Shown here: positions 17,673-25,927 of the stretch, in pieces
How positions within the stretch are numbered: position 1 is the first letter of the stretch
How the letters are laid out: the number at the start of each line of letters is the position of its first letter
NCBI GenBank assembly: GCA_034432755.1
Contig: DAOUBQ010000050.1
Coordinates: 1-64,000, forward strand
Source: UBA5195 sp034432755
Lineage (GTDB): Bacteria; Chloroflexota; Anaerolineae; Anaerolineales; Villigracilaceae
Length of the DNA: 64,000 nucleotides
Direction of reading: 5' to 3'
Notes under the pieces: generated by a model
What the model was told of the DNA's origin: nothing
What the model saw: only the letters and a program-made list of their open reading frames with translations
The model's database searches: none
Translations under genes and position numbers: made by a program

Positions 17673-18983
17673 TTAAAGATAGTTTAACGCCCGGGCCTGA
17701 CGGGTCAATTCTTCGCGAAAATCAGGATGGGCAACGTTAATCAGATTTTGGGCGCGCTGACGGATGGTTTTTCCATACAATTCGGCCACACCGTATTCCG
17801 TTACCACAAACCGCACATGGTTACGGGTAGTGACCACGCCAGCGCCCTGCTTAAGCATCGGTGTAATTTTAGAAATAATGGTGCCATCACGCATCACTGA
17901 GGTGCTGGGCATGGCAATAATGGGGACGCCGCCTTTCGAGCGCGACGCGCCGTAGATGAAATCCAACTGCCCGCCCACGCCAGAGTAGAGTTTGGGGCCA
18001 ATCGAATCGGCACACACCTGCCCGGTCAGGTCAATTTCGATAGCAGAGTTAATCGCAACCATGCGGTCGTTCTGGGCAATCACGAAAGGGTCGTTTACAT
18101 ATTCTGTGCGGTGCAATTCAATCAGCGGGTTGTCATCTACCCAAGCATACAGTCGTTTGGAGCCGAGAATGAACCCCGCCACAATTTTACCGGTGTGAAT
18201 GGTCTTACGGGCATTCGTCAGCACGCCAGCCTCCACCAGGTCAATCACCCCCTCGGCGAACAATTCGGTGTGAATGCCCAGGTCTTTCTTGTGAAAGAGG
18301 TACTTCAACACCGCATCAGGAATCGCGCCAATGCCCATCTGCATCGTCGCGCCGTCAGGAATCAGTTCAGCACAGAAACCGGCAATTTTTTCCGTAATTT
18401 CGGCGTCGCCTTCCTCGGCCATGTGCAATTCGGCAATCGGATAATCCACCGGGATGATGTGATTCAAGCGGCTGACATGGATGAACGAATCGCCCAGGGT
18501 GCGCGGCATCTGTTCGTTGACCTCGGCAATGATGATTTTCGCCGATTCGGCGGCGGACTTGGTCAGGCCCACCTCCACGCCGAGGGAACAGAAACCATGC
18601 TCATCGGGCGGGGAGACGTGAATCATGGCGACATCCACCGGCAACACCCCGTTCTTGAACAGGAGCGGGAACTCCGAAAGCAGCACAGGCGTAAAGTCGG
18701 CGCGGCCTTCATGCACTGCCTTGCGCACATTCGCGCTGATGAACATCGTATTGACGCGCAGGTGACCTTCCATTTCGGGCGCGACATAATCTGCCGGGCC
18801 AACCGTCAGCGCCTGGCAAATTTCCACGTTATGCAGATGAGGGGCATACCGCACGAGAGCGGCAAGTGCCATCTTGGGAACCGAAACGTTGCCAGTCAAA
18901 AAAATGCGGTTGCCCGATTGCACTTGTTTGACTGCCTCATCAGGCGTGGTCACCCGAGATTGGTAAATGCTTTGCCAACTCAT
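17673..18983 (-). CDS. Acetyl-CoA hydrolase/CoA-transferase family protein
   Basis: This 436-residue protein belongs to the acetate/butyrate/4-hydroxybutyrate CoA-transferase family. Signatures include HVSPPDEHGFCSLGVEV, MQMGIGAIPDAVL, SKRLYAWVDDNP and the C-terminal YSGVGGQLDFIYGASRSKGG. Members swap CoA between acetyl-CoA and short carboxylic acids, often in fermentation. Its ATG overlaps the stop of the alanine dehydrogenase gene (ATGA), so the two are coupled. Together they could link alanine breakdown to CoA-ester balance; the acid partner is unknown. Confidence 0.9.
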   Translation of the reverse strand: MSWQSIYQSRVTTPDEAVKQVQSGNRIFLTGNVSVPKMALAALVRYAPHLHNVEICQALTVGPADYVAPEMEGHLRVNTMFISANVRKAVHEGRADFTPVLLSEFPLLFKNGVLPVDVAMIHVSPPDEHGFCSLGVEVGLTKSAAESAKIIIAEVNEQMPRTLGDSFIHVSRLNHIIPVDYPIAELHMAEEGDAEITEKIAGFCAELIPDGATMQMGIGAIPDAVLKYLFHKKDLGIHTELFAEGVIDLVEAGVLTNARKTIHTGKIVAGFILGSKRLYAWVDDNPLIELHRTEYVNDPFVIAQNDRMVAINSAIEIDLTGQVCADSIGPKLYSGVGGQLDFIYGASRSKGGVPIIAMPSTSVMRDGTIISKITPMLKQGAGVVTTRNHVRFVVTEYGVAELYGKTIRQRAQNLINVAHPDFREELTRQARALNYL

Positions 18984-20074
18984 CGTTCACCTCCCTTTTC
19001 CACCGCCCAGCGGTGAACATGACGCAATTCACCCTGGTAGGTATTGACCGCCGCCTCGATGGCCGGAAATTGCTCCATCGCCTTCTCCACGCCGAGCCGC
19101 GCTAAATCTCGGATATAGGGCATGGCCGCGTTGACAAAGGCATGCGTAGAAGTGCGCGCTGCCAGGCTGGGAACGTTGGGAACGCAGAAGTGAATCACGC
19201 CTTCCTCGATGTAGGTCGGCTGGTCGTGATTGGTCGGGCGCGAAGTCTCGGCGCAACCACCCTGGTCAATGGAAAGGTCAATAAACAGCGAGCGAGGCTT
19301 CATGGCCCTGAAATTTTCGCGCGAAAGCACCATCGGCGAGCGTTCTCCGGGAACCAGCACCGCGCCAATGACAACATCGGCATAAGAACACACCCGTTCG
19401 ATATTGCGCCGCGTGGAAATCATTGTGACTACATTGGGAAAGCGCTCATGGATGCGCTGGAGCGGCTCCAGGTTCTTATCCAGCACGGTGACATGCGCCC
19501 CCAAACCCAGAAAAGATTTCGCCGCGCAGGTCCCGGCGGTGCCAGCTCCAATCACCACCACCTCGGCAGGCGGAACACCCGTCACGCCGCCCAGCAGGAT
19601 ACCCTTGCCGCCAAAATTGCTCTGCATCAGGCGCGCCGCCACCTGGGCAGTCATCATGCCGCCTATCTGACTCAGTGAGCGCAACACCGGCATATCGCCA
19701 TTCGGCTCGCGGATTTCCTCATAAGCGATGGAAGTTATTTTGTTCTTGAGCAGGGCATCAATGCGTTCCTGACGGGTCGAAGCAAGGTGCAGCAAGCCCA
19801 TCAGGATCGTACCAGGAGTCAGCATTTCGATTTCGTCTTGTTGAGGGCGGGCGATTTTCAGCAACAGGTCGGCCCGCCCAAAGACTTCGTGGGGTGAATA
19901 CACAATGATTGCGCCGGCATCCTGGTACTCCTTATCGGCAAAACCCGCGCCAACCCCGGCTTCATGCTCAACATATATGGTATGCCCGTACTGGACGAGC
20001 ATCTCCACCCCAGCAGGGGAAAGCCCAACACGAAATTCATACGGGCGGCGTTCTTTCGGAATGCCAATATTCAT
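18980..20074 (-). CDS. ald: Alanine dehydrogenase
   Basis: This 364-residue NAD-dependent enzyme interconverts L-alanine with pyruvate and ammonia. Catalytic positions are conserved: Arg15 (EFRVGLSPAGV), Lys73 (LLLKIARP) and His96 (GLLHLAS). The nucleotide-binding segment is VVVIGAGTAGTCAAKSFLGLGA. It starts after a terminator (20092-20128), so it probably has its own promoter, and runs directly into the CoA-transferase gene with a four-base overlap. Confidence 0.95.
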   Translation of the reverse strand: MNIGIPKERRPYEFRVGLSPAGVEMLVQYGHTIYVEHEAGVGAGFADKEYQDAGAIIVYSPHEVFGRADLLLKIARPQQDEIEMLTPGTILMGLLHLASTRQERIDALLKNKITSIAYEEIREPNGDMPVLRSLSQIGGMMTAQVAARLMQSNFGGKGILLGGVTGVPPAEVVVIGAGTAGTCAAKSFLGLGAHVTVLDKNLEPLQRIHERFPNVVTMISTRRNIERVCSYADVVIGAVLVPGERSPMVLSRENFRAMKPRSLFIDLSIDQGGCAETSRPTNHDQPTYIEEGVIHFCVPNVPSLAARTSTHAFVNAAMPYIRDLARLGVEKAMEQFPAIEAAVNTYQGELRHVHRWAVEKGGER

Positions 20075-20091
20075 AGAACCTCCAGGGAATA

Positions 20092-20128
20092 AATAAACCC
20101 TAAAGGCCGCTGAGACCTTTAGGGTTTT
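20092..20128 (-). terminator. Terminator after ornithine aminotransferase
   Basis: An 11-bp perfect stem (AACCCTAAAGG/CCTTTAGGGTT, 20096-20106 and 20116-20126) lies just after the aminotransferase stop. On the minus strand it is followed by TATTTATT, and its plus-strand side is followed by TTG. Confidence 0.8.
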
Positions 20129-20134
20129 GTTCTC

Positions 20135-21340
20135 TCAATTCATCTGTAACACTTCGCGAATAGCTGGCAAAGCCCAATCAATCGTTTCTTTATCAATCAC
20201 CAGCGGCGGCGCAAAGCGGATGACGTGGTCATGCGTCTCTTTAGCGAGGATTCCGCGCTTTTGCAGTTCCACGCAAAAGCGGCGCGCCCCGCCTGCTTCC
20301 GGCTTAAGCTCGACGCCGATGAAGAGTCCCCGGCCCCGCACTTCTTTAACGTGCCGGCTGGGAATTTCCTGCAGCTGCTCGAGGAAATACAAACCCAATT
20401 CGGCAGAGCGTTCGTCGAGTTTTTCATCGCGCAAAACTGCCAGAGCAGCGCGCCCAATGGCGGCGGCCAACGGGTTACCGCCAAAGGTCGAGCCATGCTC
20501 GCCCGGCTGGAAGAGACCCATAATGGGTTTATCTGCCAACACCGCCGAAACCGGGTAAAAACCGCCCGAAAGCGCTTTGCCAATCACGACCATATCAGGG
20601 CGCACGCCTTCTTCGTGCTGGTACGCAAAGCGCTTTCCGGTGCGGCACAGCCCGGTCTGAATTTCATCGGCGATGAACAGGATGTTGTGCCGCTTGCAGA
20701 TTTCGTTCACCTTTTGAAGATACCCCGCCGGGGGGATGACCACCCCCGCCTCGCCCTGAATCGGTTCCACCGAAACGGCAGCCGTGTTCGGCGTGATGGC
20801 TTTTTCAATCGCATCGGCGTCACCATACGGAACAGTCACAAATCCGGGAGTGAAAGGCCCAAAATCATCCTTATAAAGCGGCTCGGTGCTGAACGAGATG
20901 ATGGTCGTAGTGCGCCCGTGGAAATTCCCAGCGACGGTGATGATTTCCGCCTGGTGGCGCGGCACGCCCTTGACACGGTAAGCCCATTTGCGCGCCAGCT
21001 TGATAGCGGTTTCGACTGCTTCCGCGCCGGAGTTCATCGGGATGGACATTTCGTAGCCGCTAAACTCGGAGAGTTCCTTGTAAAAGAGCGGTAACTGGTC
21101 ATTGCGGAAAGCGCGCGAGGTAAGAGTCACCTTTTTGGCCTGTTCCAGCATGGCGTTCAGGATGCGCGGGTGGACATGCCCCTGATTAACGGCGGAATAC
21201 GATGAGAGACAATCGAGATAGCGGTCGCCCTCCACGTCATACACCCACACACCCTCGGCGCGTTCGATGACCACATCAAGCGGATGATAGTTATGCGCTC
21301 CGTACTGTTCTTCGAGCGCAATAAATTCTTGGGTTTTCAT
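20135..21340 (-). CDS. rocD: Ornithine--oxo-acid aminotransferase
   Basis: This 401-residue class III PLP aminotransferase converts ornithine and 2-oxoglutarate to glutamate semialdehyde and glutamate. Marks are YGAHNYHPLDVVIERAEG at the N-terminus, MNSGAEAVETAIKLAR, FIADEIQTGLCRTGK and the PLP-lysine segment VIGKALSGGFYPVSAV. The ATG at 21340 lies one base after the argF stop, with a GAGGTGG site inside the end of argF. With ArgF it can channel carbon between citrulline/ornithine and glutamate or proline. Confidence 0.93.
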   Translation of the reverse strand: MKTQEFIALEEQYGAHNYHPLDVVIERAEGVWVYDVEGDRYLDCLSSYSAVNQGHVHPRILNAMLEQAKKVTLTSRAFRNDQLPLFYKELSEFSGYEMSIPMNSGAEAVETAIKLARKWAYRVKGVPRHQAEIITVAGNFHGRTTTIISFSTEPLYKDDFGPFTPGFVTVPYGDADAIEKAITPNTAAVSVEPIQGEAGVVIPPAGYLQKVNEICKRHNILFIADEIQTGLCRTGKRFAYQHEEGVRPDMVVIGKALSGGFYPVSAVLADKPIMGLFQPGEHGSTFGGNPLAAAIGRAALAVLRDEKLDERSAELGLYFLEQLQEIPSRHVKEVRGRGLFIGVELKPEAGGARRFCVELQKRGILAKETHDHVIRFAPPLVIDKETIDWALPAIREVLQMN

Positions 21341-21341
21341 G

Positions 21342-22265
21342 CTATGCCACCTCGAACAAACGCGCCAGAATGGCTTTTTGAGCGTGCAATCGGTTGTGCG
21401 CCTGCGGGAAGATGACCGAGTGCGGGCCGTCGGCCACTTCATCGGTCAGTTCATGGTTGCGGTGGGCGGGCAGGCAGTGCATGACGATAACATCGTTACG
21501 GGCTTCGCTGACCAGTTTGGCGTTAACCTGGTAGGGCGGGAAGACCGCTTCGCGTTTGGCAGTCTCTTCTTCCTGGCCCATGGAAGTCCAGGTGTCGGTG
21601 TAAATAACATGCGCGTCTTTCACGGCTTCGTGCGGGTCGCGCAGATATTCAATCTTCGCGCCCGATTTAGCAGCCAGGTCGGCCCCAATCTTTTTGGCAA
21701 TCTCTGGCATATCGTAGCCCTCAGGGTTGGCAATGCGGAAGTTCGCGCCGAGCATAACAGCAATGTGCATCAACGAGACAGCCACGTTATTCCCATCACC
21801 AACGTAGACCACGTTCAGGCCTTTCATCGCGCCGAATTTTTCGATCATCGTCAGCGCATCGGCCATCGCCTGGCAGGGATGCGAGTAATCACTCAGGCCG
21901 TTAATAACCGGCACCGACGACCACTTTGCCAGTTCAACCACATGCTCATGCTCAAAAACGCGCGCCATCATGGCCTGGACGTAGCCAGACATCACGCGGG
22001 CGATGTCCGCGATGGATTCACGCTTGCCGAGACCGATTTCGTTGGGGGAAAGATAGAGCGCGTCGCCACCCATGTGACGCATGGCCATATCAAACGAGAC
22101 GCGGGTACGCAGGCTGGGCTTCTGAAAAATCAACCCAAGCACCTTGCCTTTGAAGAGCGGCTGGTTGCCGCCGGCGAAGTATTCCTTCTTCAACCGGATG
22201 GCGAGGTCGAGAATGTCCTGGATTTCTGCGGGAGAGTAATCGGACACATCGAGGAAGTGTTTCAT
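21342..22265 (-). CDS. argF: Ornithine carbamoyltransferase
   Basis: This 307-residue enzyme joins carbamoyl phosphate and ornithine to give citrulline. The carbamoyl-phosphate site SLRTR is at 51-55, HPCQAMAD is present, and the ornithine-binding motif MHCLPAHR is near the C-terminus. An AAGGAG site precedes the ATG. Its close pairing with ornithine aminotransferase, and the absence of other arg biosynthesis genes nearby, leave open a catabolic role. Confidence 0.95.
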   Translation of the reverse strand: MKHFLDVSDYSPAEIQDILDLAIRLKKEYFAGGNQPLFKGKVLGLIFQKPSLRTRVSFDMAMRHMGGDALYLSPNEIGLGKRESIADIARVMSGYVQAMMARVFEHEHVVELAKWSSVPVINGLSDYSHPCQAMADALTMIEKFGAMKGLNVVYVGDGNNVAVSLMHIAVMLGANFRIANPEGYDMPEIAKKIGADLAAKSGAKIEYLRDPHEAVKDAHVIYTDTWTSMGQEEETAKREAVFPPYQVNAKLVSEARNDVIVMHCLPAHRNHELTDEVADGPHSVIFPQAHNRLHAQKAILARLFEVA

Positions 22266-22447
22266 GCTTTCAGTCTCCTTGTGGAAATTGGAAGTAGTGT
22301 TTGCCCCGAGCGCCGCGCAGTCGAGAGGCTATTAAATTGTGGCGTGGAAATGCTGACCAGCCACTGGTTAAATTGTATCACAGCGGGGTTTTAAGTTCAT
22401 CCGGCTTGTGTCATGTTTTGGAAAGATGTTTGTACTGATTCGTTGCG

Positions 22448-23014
22448 CTAATAAATCCCCGGATGCACCTGGCAACGGCAGCCCATCTTGCAGGTGCAAA
22501 GCGGGTTCGGCAGTTCAAAATCATCTCCCAGCCTGAAGCGCATTTTCGACATTTCCCGGCAGGAACGACACACGAAGTCATCCCCCATCGTGCGCACGGT
22601 GATATACAAGCCAGGACGCTGACCGGCACGCTCCCTCAGCGCTTCCATCATCATCAAAAAATCGGCGTGCAGCAGGAACATGTTAGGCGCCCAGCGGCTG
22701 CCAATGTGCGTGCCGGGGACATGCCCGTTAGCAGGCCGCACGCTCTGCAGCGGCTCTTTTTTGCCCAAAAGATGCCACAGCCCAGCCACCAGCCGCAATT
22801 GCTCTAGCGTAGCATCGGGGACCGAGGCCAGAATAGCGGGTTGACGGGCAAATATCAAGTCCAAACGATGCACATCCCTGGCCCAAATTTCGAGCCCGGT
22901 TGGAATGGACGGAGCGCTGCGATACCCGTATGTAAACGCCAAATCAACAGCGCGCGTAAAATTCTTCTTTCGCAGCGCCGCCAACATCAGCATTTCGAGC
23001 GTTTTCCTATCCAT
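22448..23014 (-). CDS. Unknown protein with six-cysteine C-terminal motif
   Basis: This 188-residue protein has a helical N-terminal part (about 1-130) and a Cys-rich end: Cys149-x2-Cys152, then Cys173, Cys175, Cys179 and Cys181 (CTCKMGCRC). The order resembles zinc-binding ends of some phage head-morphogenesis proteins (C-x2-C ... P-x-C/H-x-CRC), but the rest does not match that family as far as can be seen. It stands alone between argF and a divergent CYTH gene. Codon use is like its neighbours. Function unknown. Confidence 0.7.
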   Translation of the reverse strand: MDRKTLEMLMLAALRKKNFTRAVDLAFTYGYRSAPSIPTGLEIWARDVHRLDLIFARQPAILASVPDATLEQLRLVAGLWHLLGKKEPLQSVRPANGHVPGTHIGSRWAPNMFLLHADFLMMMEALRERAGQRPGLYITVRTMGDDFVCRSCREMSKMRFRLGDDFELPNPLCTCKMGCRCQVHPGIY

Positions 23015-23193
23015 GAGACCGTGCCATCCTCTAAAAGTTGCCCCAACGGTGGCATCTTATCATTCTCTAGCGAACAAAAACCTTTTCGAACCGCAAACCA
23101 GGCAAAGAACGCCAGGTTTTTGAAGGTTTCCCGTACTGAAAAAGCAAAAAAAGAGTTTGTTGGCGCACTTTGCGTCCTTTGCGGTTCATGGCT

Positions 23194-23222
23194 TGATTTT
23201 GCTTAATGGAGAATCTTATAAT
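23194..23222 (+). promoter_or_regulatory. Promoter of the CYTH gene
   Basis: TTGATT (23194-23199) and TATAAT (23217-23222) are separated by 17 bases, about 63 bases before the ATG at 23286. Confidence 0.55.
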
Positions 23223-23285
23223 AGCCTTGTACGCCTGTCAATCCCTGGAGCAGCCAAAACCTAAATTCCATGATACAGTAACAGC

Positions 23286-23903
23286 ATGGCAAACAACAAT
23301 CAAGAAATCGAATCCAAATTCTACGTGCGTAACCTGTCCGCCATCGAAAATCGGCTGCGCGCGCTCGGCGCGGCGTGCCGCGTCTCGCGCGGTTTCGAGT
23401 ACAACTTGCGCTACGATGACCCCCAAGGCAGTCTCCAAAAAGAGCGTAAGGTCCTGCGCCTGCGAAAATTCGACGACACGCGCCTGACCTTCAAAGGCCC
23501 CGCTGAAAATATCGGCGGCGCGCTCTCGCGCGCAGAAATCGAACTCGTCGTGGATGATTTCGAGAACGCCCAACTCCTCCTCGCCGGACTGGGATACCGG
23601 GTCGTCATGATTTATGAAAAATACCGCGCCATGTATGAACTCGAAGGTGCGCTCATCACCCTCGACGAACTCCCCTACGGGCAATTCATCGAAATCGAAG
23701 CCGAAAGTTTAGAAGAAATCACCACCCTGGCGCGTAAACTCGGCCTGAACCCCCAAGCCGCCATCCCGGCCAGTTACCAGGGCTTGTTCGAGCGGCTCAA
23801 GCAAAGGCGCAAACTAGCCATCTCCCATCTCACCTTTGCCGCTTTCGAGGGATTAGAAATTTCGTCGGAGGATTTGGGGGTTCCTGCTGCCGATGGCAGT
23901 TAA
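23286..23903 (+). CDS. CYTH domain protein (class IV adenylate cyclase / thiamine-triphosphatase type)
   Basis: This 205-residue protein has the CYTH signature EIESK at residues 7-11, then alternating charged strands: RKVLRLRKF, RLTFKG, RAEIELVV, VVMIYEKYR, ITLDELPYGQFIEIE. The family binds triphosphates in a beta-tunnel and includes CyaB-like adenylate cyclases and tripolyphosphatases. The sequence does not tell which activity applies. It overlaps the convergent murI gene by four bases. The last 40 residues are less conserved. Confidence 0.85.
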   Translation: MANNNQEIESKFYVRNLSAIENRLRALGAACRVSRGFEYNLRYDDPQGSLQKERKVLRLRKFDDTRLTFKGPAENIGGALSRAEIELVVDDFENAQLLLAGLGYRVVMIYEKYRAMYELEGALITLDELPYGQFIEIEAESLEEITTLARKLGLNPQAAIPASYQGLFERLKQRRKLAISHLTFAAFEGLEISSEDLGVPAADGS

Positions 23904-24724
23904 GATTCCTGGAGATGTCCAACCTGCCACCTGACTCCGCGCACGGGGCCGGGTTGCAGCCCCAAAACGGGCAGCAACGCATCGAAAGAGGCGGGCGCCC
24001 CAGAAGTGTAATACCGTATCGGAACGGGTTCATCTCTCAGGCGCAGTCCCCCGGCTGAAGCAAGAACCCGTTTCACCTGCCGCGCCACCGCCGGGGCCGG
24101 GTCTATCACCCGCACCGCCTCCCCCACAATCTGCCGAATCAACGGGATGACAAATGGATAATGCGTACATCCCAGCACAACCGTATCAAGGCCCCGTTCC
24201 AGCATCGGATGGAGCGCCTTTTCCAAAATCGCGCGCGTTTCCGCTGTGTCGAGCGCCCCGCGCTCAATCTGCCCAACCAGACCGGGGCAGGTATCCTGCA
24301 ATACAATCACGCCCTGCGCGAAACGCTCCACCACCGAAGCATAAAGCGCCCCCTGAAAGGTGGCCGGAGTTGCCAGCACCCCCACCACCCCGCTTTTGGT
24401 TTGCTCCGCCGCCGGTTTAACCGCCGGTTCCATCCCCACGAACGGCACATCTGGAAATTTCGCGCGCAGAGAATGCAGTGCTGCCGCCGAGGCTGTGTTA
24501 CACGCAACCACAATTAACGTTGCGCCCTGGTCCAGCAAAAAGCGGGTGATTTCCTCCGAAAACGCGCGCACTTCCTCCAACGGACGCGCCCCATACGGCA
24601 CATGCCCCTGGTCGGCAAAGTAAATTAACGCCTGGCCGGGCAACTGCGCCCCAATTTCGCGCAGCACCGAAAGCCCCCCCACACCCGAATCAAAAATCCC
24701 GATACTTCCGTGAGTGTGTTCCAT
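23900..24724 (-). CDS. murI: Glutamate racemase
   Basis: This 274-residue enzyme makes D-glutamate for peptidoglycan. The two catalytic cysteines are in VACNTASA (Cys75) and LGCTHYPF (Cys185); GIFDSGVGGLSVL and YFADQGHVPYG are also typical. Its 3' end overlaps the convergent CYTH gene by four bases. The C-terminal tail after about residue 250 is not conserved. Confidence 0.95.
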   Translation of the reverse strand: MEHTHGSIGIFDSGVGGLSVLREIGAQLPGQALIYFADQGHVPYGARPLEEVRAFSEEITRFLLDQGATLIVVACNTASAAALHSLRAKFPDVPFVGMEPAVKPAAEQTKSGVVGVLATPATFQGALYASVVERFAQGVIVLQDTCPGLVGQIERGALDTAETRAILEKALHPMLERGLDTVVLGCTHYPFVIPLIRQIVGEAVRVIDPAPAVARQVKRVLASAGGLRLRDEPVPIRYYTSGAPASFDALLPVLGLQPGPVRGVRWQVGHLQES

Positions 24725-24802
24725 TTGTTATCCAGTTCACCCATTTTCCGGTTTCCGTTTCGCCGCTTCAGCCATAGTCCACATCCGTTCCCCAACCGAT
24801 AG

Positions 24803-25144
24803 TCAGCCGCCTGCCACCTTGACCTGATACCCCAATTTGCGCAACACCTCCGCAATTTTCTCGCGCTGCTCGCCCTGGATTTCGATAACGCCCTGCTTGA
24901 CCGTCCCGCCGCTGCCAACCGCCTGCTTGAGGGTCTTTGCCAGGGCGTTCAGGTCAGATTCGGTCAAAACCAGGTTCTTAATGAGCGTCACGCCTTTGCC
25001 GCCGCGTCCTTTCGAATCGCGGTGCAGGTAGGCAATCTGCTGCTGGGGCGGCAGGGAGTGTGCAATGGCGGCTTTTTTCTCAGGCTGGCGGCGCTGGTCG
25101 CCCTGTTCCGAAGACCAAACCGTGCGGCTCTCGCGGAGGGACAT
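24803..25144 (-). CDS. SUI1/YciH family translation factor (eIF1-like)
   Basis: This 113-residue protein has the SUI1 fold in its second half: RDSKGRGGKGVTLIKNL, LAKTLKQAVGSGGTVK, and IEIQGEQREKIAEVLRKLGY. Bacterial members (YciH in E. coli) affect start-codon choice. That is of interest here because several genes appear to lack ribosome-binding sites. The N-terminal 45 residues are Gln-rich and variable. It lies six bases after the amidotransferase gene upstream. Confidence 0.88.
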   Translation of the reverse strand: MSLRESRTVWSSEQGDQRRQPEKKAAIAHSLPPQQQIAYLHRDSKGRGGKGVTLIKNLVLTESDLNALAKTLKQAVGSGGTVKQGVIEIQGEQREKIAEVLRKLGYQVKVAGG

Positions 25145-25150
25145 CTCTTC

Positions 25151-25876
25151 TCACTTTCGAGCAACTTCGATAAACGCCTGGAACAACCGCCGCGCCGAAT
25201 CATGTTCCACCAGCCATTCGGGGTGCCACTGCACAGCCAACCCAAACGGATGATCGGGCAATTCTACTGCTTCCACCAGTCCATCCGGCGCGTAAGCAGC
25301 GGCTTTCAGGCCGGGTGCCAGGTCTTTAATCCCCTGGTGATGCAGGCTGTTGACGCCTGGCAGCGGGTCGTTAAAAATTTGAGCAAGACGGCTGTCCTCT
25401 TCCACCCGCACCCGATGCGCCAGATGTGTGCGCGGGTAGCCCTCGTGCCAGTCGTGCCGAATCGCGCCGGGGAGTTGGTCGGCGATGTCGGTGAACAGCG
25501 TCCCGCCCAGGGCCACATTGACCACCTGCAAGCCGCGGCAAATGCCCAAGAAGGGCTTGCCATCTTCAGCGGCGGCGCGTAGCAGCGGCAATTCGAGCGA
25601 GTCCCGTTCCGGGTCCACGCCGCCCACCTTCGGGTGGTCGAGGCCGTCGAAAATCCGCGTTTCGATGTCACCGCCGCCGGTAAAGAGGATTCCATCGAAT
25701 CGCTCATAAAATTCCCGCCATTCGGGTTCGCCCAACAGGTTGGGAATCAAAACCGGCATGCCGCCGGCTTCCAAAATCGCCCGGAGATAATGCGTTGCCA
25801 GCGCCACCACCGGGTTGCCGTATTCATTCTTGCTGGTATAAGTTGTCAGGCCAATCAGGGGACGAGAATGGCTCAT
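25151..25876 (-). CDS. Gamma-glutamyl-gamma-aminobutyrate hydrolase family (PuuD-like class I amidotransferase)
   Basis: This 241-residue protein has the class I glutamine-amidotransferase triad: nucleophile Cys113 in FLGICRGLQVVNVALGG, and His-x-Glu in VQWHPEW near the C-terminus. GGGDIETRIF forms the oxyanion region. E. coli PuuD cuts gamma-glutamyl-GABA in putrescine breakdown; other members act on unrelated gamma-glutamyl amides. No other putrescine genes are nearby, so the substrate is open. Confidence 0.85.
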   Translation of the reverse strand: MSHSRPLIGLTTYTSKNEYGNPVVALATHYLRAILEAGGMPVLIPNLLGEPEWREFYERFDGILFTGGGDIETRIFDGLDHPKVGGVDPERDSLELPLLRAAAEDGKPFLGICRGLQVVNVALGGTLFTDIADQLPGAIRHDWHEGYPRTHLAHRVRVEEDSRLAQIFNDPLPGVNSLHHQGIKDLAPGLKAAAYAPDGLVEAVELPDHPFGLAVQWHPEWLVEHDSARRLFQAFIEVARK

Positions 25877-25927
25877 TCAATGCTCCGTAACACCAAAAAT
25901 GGGCAATAAAACAAGGTAATTTTACCC

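Noticed and set aside
18111..19016. 301-residue frame antisense to the CoA-transferase gene
   Set aside because: No domain is recognised, and the other strand is clearly coding.
22448..23014. The Cys-rich protein as a phage head-morphogenesis protein
   Set aside because: Only the C-terminal cysteine pattern is similar; no other phage genes lie nearby and the N-terminal part does not match.
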